From positions 62,001 to 126,000 of the forward strand of contig JAMYHL010000089.1 of NCBI GenBank assembly GCA_025531455.1: a stretch of 64,000 bases of DNA, read 5' to 3'. This document shows positions 33,701 to 45,286 of the stretch, piece after piece. Numbering within the stretch: position 1 is the first letter of the stretch; each line of letters starts with the position of its first letter. The DNA is from Apiotrichum sp. Y4204. Lineage: Eukaryota > Basidiomycota > Tremellomycetes > Trichosporonales > Trichosporonaceae. The notes under the pieces were generated by a model, which had not been told where the DNA came from, ran no database searches, and saw only the letters and a list, made by a program, of their open reading frames with translations. A program made the translations under genes and the position numbers.

Positions 33701-35901
33701 TCGAAGAAAAGGCAGGCGAGTACGGTGAGTATCCTGCCGACGAGTATTCTGCCGGAGAGTACGAGTAGCCTGACGGTGAATACGGTGCGGGAGAGTAGGG
33801 GCCGGGTGAGTAGTCGCCAGGGTAGACATCGGCGGGGGAAGAGATGGAAGCAATCGAGTCGTTGGCGGAGTGGGTTTCGTCACCGGACTCATAGCCGTCG
33901 GCCTCAGAGGTGCGTTCGGCGTCGGTGCCAGACGCCACCAGGCGGAGAGCATGGGTCAATGGGCTATCCTCGCCATCAGGGGGCACCTCGGAGAGCTGTG
34001 CAGGTGCCATTCTCTCCGCCCCGGCCTCTGGCTGGCGTGTCGATGATTCCACCTCAACGAAGGCTTCCCCTGGCACTTCCACCGCCATCTGCAGTGGCGA
34101 TTGCGGTTCCGGCTGGTGAGGCGAGAGTTCCTTCGCCTTCTCTTCTTCCAGACATGCCGGAGAAGGCACAATCACAACCTCGTGGTCTGAAGTATCCGCG
34201 TCCGACTCGAGATCGCTGTCGACCGGTTTTAGGAGAACGACGATTGGCGCCGGGTCGTGCTGTTCGTGTTCCAATGTGCGGTTTGACACTTCGTTACGGG
34301 GTGCACATGGTGGATACGGCTCCGACAGCTCACGCTCGACATCGGACGTCGAAGGAGACGGCGGGCATTCCAGCAGCGCGGAGATTTCGGAGATCGAGTC
34401 ATTGCGGGCCAGCGGGGCTTCCTCCAGCAGCTCCAGGCCATGCGAATTCTCCAACGCGCGCGAGGTCGACCTAGCGAGCCCAACTACGCCTGGGACAGCG
34501 ACAGCGGCCGTGGCGATCGCGGCCGCAGCGACAAGTGGCGCGGACGACGATTTAGGTGACGAGAATTGGGTCTCGGCGTCGCGCATGACCGTTTGAGGTA
34601 GCTCGTGTGGCGATGCTGGCAGCGCCATCCACTCGGTTTGTGCGCCGGCCTCGACCCCGTCGCGCTTGTCGGGCTGCGTGCCGCGCTCGACCTGCGCCTT
34701 GCGCTCCTCCATGCTGCTCTTACGGATATGCTCGGCAACCGAGCGCGTGTTAACCTGCCGCAGGCGCGCGACCTCCTCTGAGAGTTCCCTGCTGTCAGCG
34801 CCGTCAGTGTCGTTACCCACCTCGCAAGTGTACGGGCCTGCTCCGCGTCTTCTTCGCTGCGCGCCATGGCTGCGCGTAGACTACCGATTTCGGCCTCGAA
34901 GTGCTCCGTGTCCATCTGAAACGCGCGCGCAGCCTTGACACGCTGCACCTCCATCTGCTCGACGAGCGACGCTATCCCTTGATGCTCGATACTGCGGTCA
35001 GCGATGGCCCAGCTACTCGAAGGCGTATCAGCTGGACTCACGCCTGTGCCTGCACGAGTTCCAGCAGCTCCTTGCGCTTGGCAGCAGCATCTTCTCGCTC
35101 GCTACGCATCTGTCTCGCGAGCCGCTCCATCTCCCGGCGGCATTCCGCCACATCGCGCGCCCAAACCTCACGGAGCGACCGCACGCTATCGCGAAGGGCG
35201 CACGCTTCGGCCTCGGCGCGCGCCTGCCCCCCTTCTGCAGCGGCGCGACCGGCCTCGGCACGCGCGACGCGCTCACCTGCGCGCTCCTCGATGGCCTGTC
35301 GTTCCTCCATGTGGTGCGCAGCTGCGTTCTCGGCCGCGCGCACGCGTTCCAGCGCATCTGGGAAGGGTCAGTCCAGGACGGGCAGGCAGGTGGCGGAATT
35401 GAGTGAACGCCTAGAATTGGATCTGAAACTCACCGGCTGCGATGCGCTCCTTACGCTCTATGACACTGTTGAGCGCCTCGGATTCGGAGCGCATGCGCTC
35501 TCGCATGTCCTTGGAGTCGCCCTCGCGGCGCAGAAGCTGGCGTCAGTGAGTGCTGAGCAAGGAAATAGACCCAGCAGGTGGGAGAGAAGCGGGGGAGGAA
35601 GACTCACAGTACCGATTTCTCGGCGGCAGCTCCGGACCTCGAGCTTGGAGCGCTCGAGCTGCGCCTTGGTGCTGTCAAGCTCATTCTGAAGTTCTTGGAG
35701 CATGCGTGATGTCTTGCCGGTCGGTGACGGCGTGTTCGGACTTTGTAACCGGCCAGGAGAGGGTACCGATGTGAGTGGACTGCCGCATGGTGAGCCCGTG
35801 CGCGACATTGGTGAGGGGACAATGTCGCCCGGAGTATGGCGGTCGAATGCGCGCCGCCGCGCTGCGATCGTGCCGTTTGCGAGGCCGGTCGTGCTATTCA
35901 T
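27735..35901 (-). CDS. Giant coiled-coil protein with long repetitive acidic Pro/Ser tail
   Basis: Exons 35901-35608, 35536-35434, 35357-35042, 34991-34821 and 34788-27735 join in frame to about 2645 residues. Residues 1-70 are Ser/Pro rich. Residues 75-350 are a strong heptad coiled coil (MLQELQNELDSTKAQLERSK, EREDAAAKRKELLELVQAQA). From 350 on it is disordered and low complexity. At about 618-658 lies a tyrosine repeat of YSP units. At about 1084-1184 are LPxD(I/V)PLPGE-type repeats. At about 1450-1800 are five copies of a roughly 73-residue module with core LPDSPIEE and a DSESEYDSEPE block. Many further LPxSP motifs run to the end. The organisation (N-terminal coiled coil, enormous acidic tail) resembles what is loosely called 'M protein repeat protein' in fungal annotations; I cannot assign a function. 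The last exon (7054 nt) is unbroken, so the frame is under selection. Confidence 0.85.
30300..31265 (-). repeat. Five tandem coding modules of about 73 codons
   Basis: Within the giant gene, cores lie near 31230, 31010, 30810, 30580 and 30360, a period of roughly 200-230 nt. Each has a (L/I)PLPDSP(I/T)EE-like motif followed 8-12 residues later by DSESEYDSE. Divergence between copies shows the array is not brand new. Confidence 0.8.
33690..33825 (-). repeat. YSP-unit coding repeat
   Basis: About seven tyrosine-centred units (YSPG, YSPA, YSPS, YSYSP, YSSAG, YSPYSP) inside the giant gene. The unit recalls the first three residues of the RNA polymerase II tail heptad but lacks its fixed seven-residue spacing. 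Confidence 0.75.
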
Positions 35902-36582
35902 AGTAATGGGTATGTGTCAAGGCGAGTATCGTTGAGCGAGAGGTTGCGCAGGGCCAGCTGCCAGAGTCCGTCGACGGTGCCAGCACTGTCGGATGGGAAT
36001 AGGAGGGAAAGTGGATAGTACAAGAATGAGAGTTGGGATTGAGAATGAAGGACGTCTATTGTGAAGTGAGAATGTCTATTTGATCTATTTGCCGCTTCCG
36101 AAGAGGGGGAGAGAGAAGAGAACAGAAGGTACCTGGAAAGTATCCTAGAGTTTCAGTCGTGACCAGACGTCGTTATCGTTATCGCGTTCGTTCGCGGCCC
36201 TCGCGTTTGTATATATTGTTCTGTCGCAACTACGAACAAGAGGGGAAGAGACGGGGGAGATGAGGGCGGGACGTGTCACGCGGCGGAATGAAGAGGAGAG
36301 TGTTCGAGAGAGAGAGAGAGCGTCGGGTGAATGGGTGGTCGAATGCTAGCCCTCAGAGAAGGTGGGTGTTTGACGGGCTTGCGCTTTTGGTTTGTGCGGT
36401 GCGCGAGCAGTGACAGACAACGAGAGACGGAGAGACAGAGAGTGGGGGGGACAACAGGAAACAGCGATGAAGAGGAGGAAAAAAAATGAGCAGATGACGA
36501 CTGGGTAATCCACGTTGGGGATTGCCTCCCCGTCGAAGGGTGCGGGACTGGACCGGACTGTTCCATGAGGGGGAGCACAATG

Positions 36583-36607
36583 GCGGCGGCGGCGGCGGCG
36601 GCGGCGG
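36583..36607. repeat. (GGC)n trinucleotide run
   Basis: About eight perfect GGC units in non-coding sequence upstream of the giant gene. Confidence 0.8.
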
Positions 36608-37276
36608 TGGCGATGGCGCACAGACCACCAGCTACAACAGTATGTCTCCGCCGCTCACCTTTTTCGTGTCCGACGCCGAGCATTGCCGGGGAGATGCGGG
36701 TACCTTCTGGTGCATAGTGCATAAACGAGCTGGACACAAGCTTTTTCTCATGTTCAGTTCTTTTCAGGTGGTGTTGGGGACGGGGAGGGGCATTTGTCGC
36801 GACGCGTCCCTAGACACGGCAACATTTCGGGCACATGGATCGTTGAAACGATACCGAGGAAATCTACCAGTCTTTCGGAACGGGGTCCGCGCGGAACGGA
36901 GTGGGATCGGGACTGCAGCGGTCTGGAGTGGAGTGGAGCGAGCAAACGGTCGGCGACAGCGTGCATGTGGTGGGAGACGAGGATGGGACTGGGAAGAAGA
37001 TCTGGAGTGGTCGGAGATGATGGCCAAGCTTTGTGACTTCCTCGCGGAGATCGCTTGTCGCTGTGCGGCATTCAATCAACGCGTCGCCGACGCCACAGTC
37101 AATGGCGGCGACATTTGTAGCACATCGCGCATCGTATCCATAGTCGTATAGACGCGGCGTCGGCGACAGAGGAGGCGTGGAGATCATCACACATTGTATG
37201 GAGCACACCATCCTCTGGCATCTCGGGCGACGCGTTTCATCAAGTCCCTGATTCCTGAACTCTCGAAGGTTCAATG

Positions 37277-37284
37277 TCACGTGA
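37277..37284. promoter_or_regulatory. TCACGTGA E-box upstream of SGD1
   Basis: Perfect eight-base palindrome 115 nt before the SGD1 start. This is the classic recognition sequence of Cbf1-type bHLH factors; binding here is inference. Confidence 0.5.
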
Positions 37285-37398
37285 TCCTTCTTCAAGTCGC
37301 CACCCAAAAAGTCTTCCTCACACACCTCCACCACAAGAAAAGTCAATCCATCCCACATCCAGCTCGACATTCTTCCCACAACATCACCTCTATCAACA

Positions 37399-40036
37399 AT
37401 GTCTCGGAACCGCGGCCCGCGCTTCGGCGGACCCAAGCTGCCTGCCGCGCTTATGGACGAGGTGGAGAGCAAATATGGTGAGTCCAACCCCGGTATTTCG
37501 GCTGATGGAAGGCAAGGCGCGGGGACCATCACGGAAGGAGCAGCGCAAGGCTGCGCGCAAGGGCCCGCCTCCGCGGCAGTCGCGCGGAGATGGGAGTGGA
37601 AGTGCGCGGAGAGATGAGCGGCCGGCTGGAAAGCCCGCGAAGCGCGCGGCGTCTCCTGAGCCTGAGCCAGAGCGGAAACGGGCAAAAGTCGAGGCGCCGA
37701 CAGCCAAGCCCAAGGCGACGACCAAGGCGAAGGAGGAGAAACGCAAGACAGGGGATGGCGGGAAGAAGAAGAAATCCAAGGAGCTTGTGCTTCCGCAGGA
37801 CGACGGGGATTTGGAGGACCGCGAGATCGAGTGGCTTGAGTACATGCTCAAGAAGGAGGGCGGGGAAGACAGTGACGGCCTCGATGGTGAGTTTGGAGCT
37901 GGGTGTGAGACTAACTGTAGATATCCTCGACTTCACGGAGCGCATGGAGAGCGGGAAGCTCAATCGCGGCGATCTGTCCGACAGCGACGAGGAGGAGCAG
38001 GTGGAGGGGATGGGGTTCACGGACTTTGGGGTGAGCGATGACGAGGTTGATCTGAGCGAGGGAGACGACGATGAAGATGATGATGAAGAGGAGGAGGAAG
38101 AGGAGAGTGAAGATGAGGAGGAGGAGGACGACGACGATGATGACAAGGAAGCCGACTTTGAAGAAGCGCACTCGGATAGCAAAGACGCGCCGACTTCCGC
38201 TCAGGACACCACAACCGCTGCTTCAGAAGCACCGGCAGAGACAACTCGCTACATTCCGCCGCACCTCCGTGCAGCGATGCTTGCTGAAAAGGCAGCAGGC
38301 GACAGCGGAAAGGCGCTCGAGCGCGGAAAGCTGGAACGCAAGGCCCAGGGTTTGCTCAACAAGTGAGTGCGCAGTGGTTCGGCACTGACCGTAGGCTCTC
38401 TGAAGCCAACCTCGACTCGATCCTTGCCGAGGTCGAGAAGCTGTTTGGCGAGTACAGCCGCAACGACGTGACGACGACTCTTACGGGCCAGATCATTGCG
38501 ATGATTGGCTCGCGGACAAACCTTTTGGACTCGTTTGTCGTGCTTTACGCGACGCTCGTCGGCGCGCTGCACCGTGTCATCGGACTCGAGTTTGGCGCGC
38601 ACTTTGTGCAGACGCTTGTTAAGCAATACCATTCCCTGGCCGCTGAGCTCGTAACGGCTGCGCAGCCACAGGCAACAGAGGACGACGAGGTGGACACGCA
38701 CAAGGAGACGTTCAACCTCCTCACGCTCATCGCCGAGCTATACAATGCCGGCGTGATCGGCGCAGGGCTCATCTACGATCTCGTGCGCGGCTTCATCGGC
38801 GAGGGCGACGAGCTGCTAAACGAGCGGAACGTCGAGGGCCTAATGAAGATTCTCAAATGTGGGCACTTGTGACCTTACAACACTAATGGCAGGCTGCGGT
38901 TCCCAGCTCCGCGCTGACGACCCGGCAAGTCTCAAGGACATTGTCGCTCTCGTGCAGGAGCGCACGCGCGGACGGGACAAGGAGATGACGACGCGTGCGC
39001 GCTTCATGGTCGAGACGCTTGTTGCGCTTCAGAGCGGGAAGAAGAAGGGTCTCGGCATTGAGCGCGAGGACGTCGCGCGCATGCGGCGTTTCCTCGGTGG
39101 TCTGGGGAAGAAGCGGCGGCGTGAGTGTCAAAATGTGGATTGAAGAAGCTGACCCAAGTTCTCGCACCGGAGCCCCTGCGTGTTGGCCTCGCAGACCTGC
39201 TCTCGGCGGACGCGCGCGGAAAGTGGTGGCTCGTCGGCGCGGGATGGTCCGGCAACCCCCTCGTTGAGAAGGCCGGTGCTCTTTCCAAGAGCGCGAAGAA
39301 GAAGGCGAAACCAGTCGACGAGCAGGAGGACGAAGAGGTGATTCTCGACTTTGCACGCAAGCAGGGAATGAACACGGACGTGCGGCGAAGCGTGTTCGTC
39401 ACCCTCCTCACGAGCGAGGACTGCCAGCACGCCGTCGACCGGCTGCACGCACTCAGGCTCACGCACGTGCAGCAGCGCGAGTTTGTGCGCGTCACCCTCC
39501 ACTGCTGCGGCATGGAGGGCGCGTACAACCCGTACTACACGCTCGTACTCAACCTCCTCTGCGCGAACAGCTACGACCACCGGTTCACGCTGCAGTACGC
39601 CGTGTGGGATCTGCTCCGCGAACTGGACGACGGCGGGGTGTCCGATGAGCGGGCGGGAAACGTGGCGCGCACGCTTGCCTTCCTCTTCGCGCGGGGCAGT
39701 GTGGACATAACGATTCTCAAGGTGCTCGATTTCACGGACATGTCCAAGGCGACACGCCGGTTCCTCGACACGCTCCTCCGCACGCTTCTTGTGTCGACAC
39801 AGAGCACGTCCCCGCTCCTCCGCCTCCCGAAGGGATTTACCATTGCGGACATGGACCCCGAGGCGGTCGAAGCGCCGTTCGACAAGGCCCTCGCCGCGCC
39901 GGAACTTGCGGGAGGCCTCGCGTGGGCGATACAGGGAATCAAGAAGACGCCCGCAAAGGGCACAACGGAGCTCGCTGGCGAAGTCGTGCGCCTCGGGTGT
40001 GAGGCCGCGCTTGGCGTGCTCGCGCGCGCGATCTAG
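37399..40036 (+). CDS. SGD1: Sgd1/NOM1: MIF4G-MA3 nucleolar ribosome-biogenesis protein
   Basis: Six exons, 37399-37477, 37512-37886, 37921-38362, 38395-38858, 38893-39120 and 39159-40036, give 821 residues. It acts in the nucleolus in 40S subunit production. Features in order: RNRGPRFGGPKLP at the start, the basic ARGPSRKEQRKAARK (about 28-43), a Lys/Arg-rich stretch, then an acidic run of Asp and Glu (about 195-225). RYIPPHLRAA precedes the MIF4G domain (about 300-515; LTGQIIAMIGSRTNL, ETFNLLTLIAELYNAG). MA3 begins near 586 (EVILDFARKQGMNTDVRRSV) and includes HHRFT-like YDHRFTLQYAVWDLLREL. Length and domain order match the family. Introns are 34, 34, 32, 34 and 38 nt, among the shortest in the window, so ab initio models could easily read through or truncate this gene. 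Confidence 0.93.
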
Positions 40037-40382
40037 CATTCTGCATTGCATTGTCACTTTGGCCTGCATTCTGGCCGCTATCTACTAATATGGATTCCAC
40101 TTACGGGGCAACGTCTGGCATATGTACGCGCATTTATATCTGACTGTCCAGGGCCTACTCAAAAAAGAGGCACTCCCAGCTGCCAACCGCCTCCTTGAGA
40201 CAATACGACCACTCGTAACCCCCTTACCAGCAGTGTAGAGTCTGCGAGAAGACAGTTCTGCAGCATCCGAAACGCGGGCACAGCACTGATGGAAGAGGCA
40301 GGTAATAACATCACCAGGATTGAGCCATTACTCAGCGTGTGCCTTGCTATGTACGTCCATTGATGGGATACGCTGCGGCAGT
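40037..40382. other. Convergent spacer SGD1 / secreted protein A
   Basis: 346 nt between two converging 3' ends. No gene or clear signal seen. Confidence 0.5.
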
Positions 40383-40766
40383 CTAATAAACGCACTTGAA
40401 ACCATTACCGTCCCTCTCGCACCGCTGATATTCGGCGCAGTACATGGCGCTCGCCGACGCTGGCATGTCAGCAGGGCTTTGGGCTTTGCGTCATATCAAA
40501 GGGCACTCACAACCGTAGCAGCAGGGCTGGGTCTTGAGCACGCAGTGCGTGCCGCACCAATACGCCGAGTGCTGCGGGCAGCGGCCCCTTCCGGCCTGGC
40601 GCTTTTCGAGCTGCGGGTCAAGGTCGAGGTCGAGAGCGGGCCCACCGAGCTCGGGACCAGTAGCAATGATTACTGGCGTCGAGTGCTCCGCGTGCCCGGA
40701 CCCCTCGGCAGGGGCGGCAGTGGCGGATGCGACGAGCGTGGCGGCGAGAAGGAGCTTGAAGAGCAT
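40383..40766 (-). CDS. Small secreted eight-cysteine protein, member A
   Basis: Two exons, 40766-40511 and 40459-40383, give 110 residues. MLFKLLLAATLVASATAAPA is a clear signal peptide. A pro-region follows and ends in the dibasic LEKRQ (Lys55-Arg56), a likely Kex2 site. The mature part has cysteines at 63, 71, 75, 82, 83, 93, 99 and 108, including TQPCC. The phase-1 intron (51 nt) falls two residues after the CC pair. An ATG 15 codons upstream exists in frame, but a start at MLFK gives a standard signal peptide and matches members C and D. The spacing C-x3-C-x6-CC-x9-C-x5-C is identical to member D. No known family name can be given; a knottin-like fold is inference. It sits alone about 17 kb from the other three members, between SGD1 and YHM2. 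Confidence 0.82.
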
Positions 40767-41844
40767 TGTACTGAGGCGCGGGGGGTTGGCGGTTTGCAAG
40801 GAAGAGACCAAGGCTACACGGCCGCCTTATGTATCGTGCTGAGGGGTCATGGCCTTTGCACTCTGCTACGTGGCACAGAGGCTTGCTGGCTTGTTTGTAG
40901 TCTCAGCCGGACAGATTGATCCGAACGTGCATGATCTCTCGTACCATACCCGTCAGACGTCAGTATCATGCAGCGTTCCAGCCCCATCTTTCAGGCGACA
41001 GTACCATTTCGGCGACAGTATAATCGGAGACGGTATGGTGGCATTGGCGTAATATGCATACCCAAGACCATACTGGAGCCTGATCTAGCTGATTTTGAGC
41101 GCAGACAGGTGAGGACGCCAAGACGATCGATATGCGGCCATGAGATCCATGATATCTGTAACCCTAATCCGGAGATCTCTGGACTATTGATCGTTGCGCA
41201 TGCCGAAGATACTGAATATCGCTACAGCATCTTCTCGCTTCATGGGCGAACAAGTGGATATCAGGACAAGCCAAGACAACGGCGACTTTCTGTGCGTCAA
41301 ACGTGGATACCGGGGTTGCTGTCGACTGTGGCCTCGGAAAACACCCAGGGCTGTGCAGATACGTGTTGGCCAGCGTCCCGTTCCACAGTAATAGGACCGA
41401 TGTTCGCGAGGTGCCAAGCCCGGTAGTCGCTAGCATGTCGCAAAGTCATGTTATGCGAATGGCGATGAGCTGGTGTTGGTGTGACGTTCCGTGAGTTCCC
41501 GAGTTTGGACCTGTGATCGGGAAAGTTGAGTGGACGTGAGGTGCGTGCTCGTGTGCGTGTGCCTGGAGGCTGGTGAGCTGGTTTCGCGTCAGTGATTATG
41601 AGTGTCTGGAGTTTGAATCCAGTGATCCGATGAGTCATTTCAAGACATGTCCATATCCCTTGTTTCAGACGTGGCGACCGCGCCTGATCTTCTTGCGGTC
41701 AGCTGTCCCTCCAATCGCTCTACACAACACTGGCGTGTCATCTCAGGTCTATGGACGGGCGTCCTCGCTCTATGGGAAAACTGGAATCGCTGGAATCGTC
41801 CACGGCTCAGGCGTGGTCCGCTACTTTTCACTATCGCCGCCATC
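40767..41844. other. Spacer between secreted protein A and YHM2
   Basis: No gene recognised. A CATAAG element about 62 nt before the member A start is a weak TATA candidate. Confidence 0.45.
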
Positions 41845-43756
41845 TTACTTGGCCGGGGTGCCGGCAATGAATGCCTTGACCTGGGGCTGTCAGTAAGAAC
41901 GAAAAAGGAGACACAAGGGTATACGCACGTAGTCGGCAAAGCTGACCATGCAGATGGTCTGCCAAACACCAAGACCGATACGCGGGGAGACACCACGGTA
42001 CAGGCCCTTGATGCCGTTCTGGTTGTAGATGTACTGGAGCGTGTTCATGATAGTCGGCTTGGCGGGGCGGTTGGGGTCGGTGTTCTTCAGAGCGGACTGC
42101 ATCTGGAGGTGTTAGTGGGGAGTCACATTGTTTGCTGGGTGAGAGTGGAAAGGGGCGAGAGGTGCGGCAGAGTAGGCTAGCGGACAAGGAGAGAACGCGT
42201 GCTGAACGCGCCCACCTCTAGTCGCTCCGACAGCTGTTTCTTCCCATCATATCTCAACTCACCTCCACACGGACGACCTCAATGGGCTGGTTCCAGGTGG
42301 CGAGGGCACCACCGACGGTCGACGAGATGATCTTGTCAAAGGCAGTGAGCTTGTCGTCCTCCTTAAGGCCCTTGATCTTGCGGAGAGACGACTCGGCGAG
42401 ACGCGCGAATCCGAAGCGCGAGCCCCAGTTGGTAGCCTGGCGGACGGCGACGGCGTTGACACCCTTGTTGATGCCCTTGATACCTTCGCGGCGGTAGATG
42501 TCCATGAAGACCTTGAAGGTCGACTCGGGGGGCGCGCCGCCGGCAACCTGCTTGTGACGCGTGATCTCAACGGTCTTCATGCAGGTGCAGAAGCCTGGCG
42601 TGAGCGGGGTTCATACGCAAGGCGAACTAATCAAGGCGGGAGTTGGATTGGGGAGACCGTTACGATGTCCACCACAGCCCAGTCTCCACCTCTGCTGCAC
42701 CGCTGCCCGTTCAGCACTCACCCATAGTGGCGTACGCCTGCGCAACACCACCACCAATACCACCAAGCATACCGGCACCGGCCTGCGACATGCCCATCGA
42801 GCCCATTGCATACTTCTCGATCTCTCCGGAGGTGAAGATGAGGACGGCACCCTTGGTGGACGCCTCGATCCAGGCCTGGGGTTAGCTGCGCTGCGGGGTG
42901 TGGAGCTCCAGGCGGTGTGCCTGTGGGGTATTCGCATCGTAGAGTTCCGAGCCCCCAGCGATCGAGCACAAACGACGAGGACGCAGGGGAGCAGGCTGCA
43001 GGTCCACCTCGGACACCGCAACATTGGCTACTGGGTACTGGCTGCTTTGGGCCCGGTAGCACGCGGTGATAGGGTAGCTCGCGGCACGGTAACACGAGCA
43101 CAGTTACCCGGTCGCGTCCATCGGGTCTGTGCGCCCACTCCTGGCCGTCGCCGAAGGGGAACGAGCGAGCTGCAAGCAAGCGTGCAAGTCCGAAATCCAT
43201 AGCGAGCGCTATGCGCAGGCAGTGCACGACACCATGCACGCGCGCAGCACCAGAGGTCAAGAACGGTCCGCGCTTTCCGCGCCCTCTGGTTGGCGCTCGG
43301 CGTTGGCCGGAGCCGGCGCTGGTTGGCTGCCGGGCCGCCCGATGGGCCGAAACCCGGCCCAGCTGCTGGCTGGTCTGCTCGCGCGCCCATCACACGCTGT
43401 GCGATGCGCCGCTCCCTCCTAGGTAGCTAGGTGCTCTACTCCGCCCTGCTCCCCTCGCTCCGCGCTCCTCGCTCCGCGTCGCTGCGCTCCCCCGTCCCCG
43501 GCACTGTACTCACCCACGGGATGAGGCCCTGGTAGAAGCCCTTGAAGCCGCCGCGGCTCCAGATGGTGCGGAACGCCTCGGGCATCGTCTGCTTGCGGTT
43601 CGCGGCCATCTGCGTCTTGATGACCTCGAGCGGCTGGCCGAGCGTCGTAACCTCAAACTAGATTGTCAGCTGGCTTTTGCGCGGGTCACACACGAGGTTC
43701 ATGGTCGCGCCGACGGCAATGTTCGACCAGTTGAAGCCCTTCTCTGCTGGTGCCAT
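41845..43756 (-). CDS. YHM2: Mitochondrial citrate/2-oxoglutarate carrier Yhm2
   Basis: Six exons, 43756-43694, 43657-43514, 42875-42722, 42594-42263, 42102-41929 and 41880-41845, give 300 residues. Member of the mitochondrial carrier family in the inner membrane, exchanging citrate for 2-oxoglutarate and supporting NADPH supply. Landmarks specific to Yhm2: [90 protein letters not shown] and [19 protein letters not shown]. The PxD/Ex2K/R signature is modified to PLEVIK, as expected for this subgroup. Intron 2 is 638 nt while the others are 36-160 nt, which is out of character for the gene. Confidence 0.95.
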
Positions 43757-45286
43757 TGTGAGAGTATACTAGGGGTAGAAGGGGTAAAGCAAGAGAGGAG
43801 GTGAGAAAGGAGAAGGGACGCAGTGATCTATGTGGGGTATAGTCAACAACAGAGACGACTGTGGTTTGTGGGAAGGAGAGTGGGTGTCTGGAGAAAGAAA
43901 GGGATCCTTTTGGGGGGGTGGTCGTCGTGGGGAGAATATAAAAACACTGGCCATTGCGATAACATCCCAGCACCCGCGCAACGCAACGCAACACTCCGCC
44001 CCCCCCTCGTCGCGCCGTCGCGCGCTCCGCTCTCCGCTCTCTGCCCTGGCACCTCACTTGCAGAGATGCATTATCATCTCTCCCCCAACCCCCATGCACT
44101 TTCTCTCTGTGGATCTGTGGGGGAGGCCTGCGGGGCTGCCGTCTGGCGCCACTGGGGTGCTCCGCCCACACACCGAGCTTCTGGCCAGCGCGTATGTCTC
44201 TCACCCCAGCTTATTACGATGTATCCCGTGTTGTATCCCACAGCCTAATCAGAGTTAGCCGAGCCCTTCTCGACTCCACGCATCCTCCACCTCCACACAC
44301 AGGCAGGCACAGCGCATTACAAAAGAAGAGTAATCAACTCTTCTATGCATCCTTTGTCTATTAGGAAACGCGCCCCGTTATTACTACCATCTTGTCCCCA
44401 CTCGATATCCCGCCCCAGAACAAAATACACCCCCCTTCCCACGCTCAGAGCGGCACACGCCGCCTCCACAGCCGCGCAACCGCAACACTCGTCCCACTCT
44501 CGACTCGGTCTCGTCCCACCGACGCGCTGCACTAGGCGCGCTCCGGCGCCGGTAAAGGTCGGCATACTCCGCCCACCCCGGGGCTGCGACCGAGATGGGC
44601 TTCTTGACTTCTTGGGTTCCTGGGTTCTTATCTGCGCCGATCATGAACTCATTCACATATAAAACGTGCGCGTGCGAGTTGCGAATCCGTGCTGATCCCC
44701 GTTTGGTCCCGCCGATCCAGCTGATCTTGCTCTGATCGCTGATCGCTGTCTCATATCTGATCTTCCCCCCCTGCAATTGGCAGCGCTGAGCGAGACCTGA
44801 CTGGACTGGAGTCTGGAAACGGGAGCAAAAATGATTGTCGGTTTTCTCAAATCTCGGTCCAGTGGTCTCAAAGCTCGGCGCCGCACCAACTGACCGATAC
44901 AACGGACCGAGGCCAGTGGCCAGTGGACCAGTTGCAGCTACATGTTATGCACTGCGCACTAAGCACTGCACTCTGACGTACGCAGCACAGCGCTCCTATG
45001 TCTCTAAAAACACATGCAAGCATCTCCCCAGCGCTCTCCGCACTCCGCTCGTCATGCAGGCTCTGGTGCCCACCAATTACCACCACTTGTACCACACTCT
45101 TGCGCACGCGAGCACCATTTCCGTCTCATATCTCGTTCCACACGCCAACCACTTTCTCCGCACCCTTGTCCCACATGTCAGTTGTTTGGTGGTCCGGTCA
45201 CGCGTGCATCCCGGCATAAGAATACACAGCCCCCTCGTGCTATCAGAAACCAATCCGTAAACTCTCTATCGTTCGGTAGGGCTAGT
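43757..45286. other. Spacer between YHM2 and eL13
   Basis: 1.5 kb with no recognised gene. A TATAAAA element occurs at about 44659 on the plus strand with no matching gene downstream. It must hold the YHM2 promoter and the eL13 3' region. Confidence 0.45.

Larger units (their letters stand above)
35902..37398. other. Divergent promoter region, giant gene / SGD1
   Basis: A 1.5-kb spacer between divergent starts. It contains a (GA)n run (about 36308-36320), A/T patches, a (GGC)n run (about 36583-36607) and a TCACGTGA palindrome near SGD1. Open frames across the GGC run are repeat artefacts. Confidence 0.5.

Noticed and set aside
36522..37151. 209-codon plus-strand frame with a glycine run
   Set aside because: The glycine run is a GGC microsatellite in the divergent promoter; the remainder has no family signal.
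39128..40069. 313-codon minus-strand frame opposite the MA3 end of SGD1
   Set aside because: Antisense shadow of a well-supported exon.
44655..44700. TATAAAA element and a tRNA-like stretch near GCGAATCC
   Set aside because: No complete cloverleaf or downstream gene could be formed.
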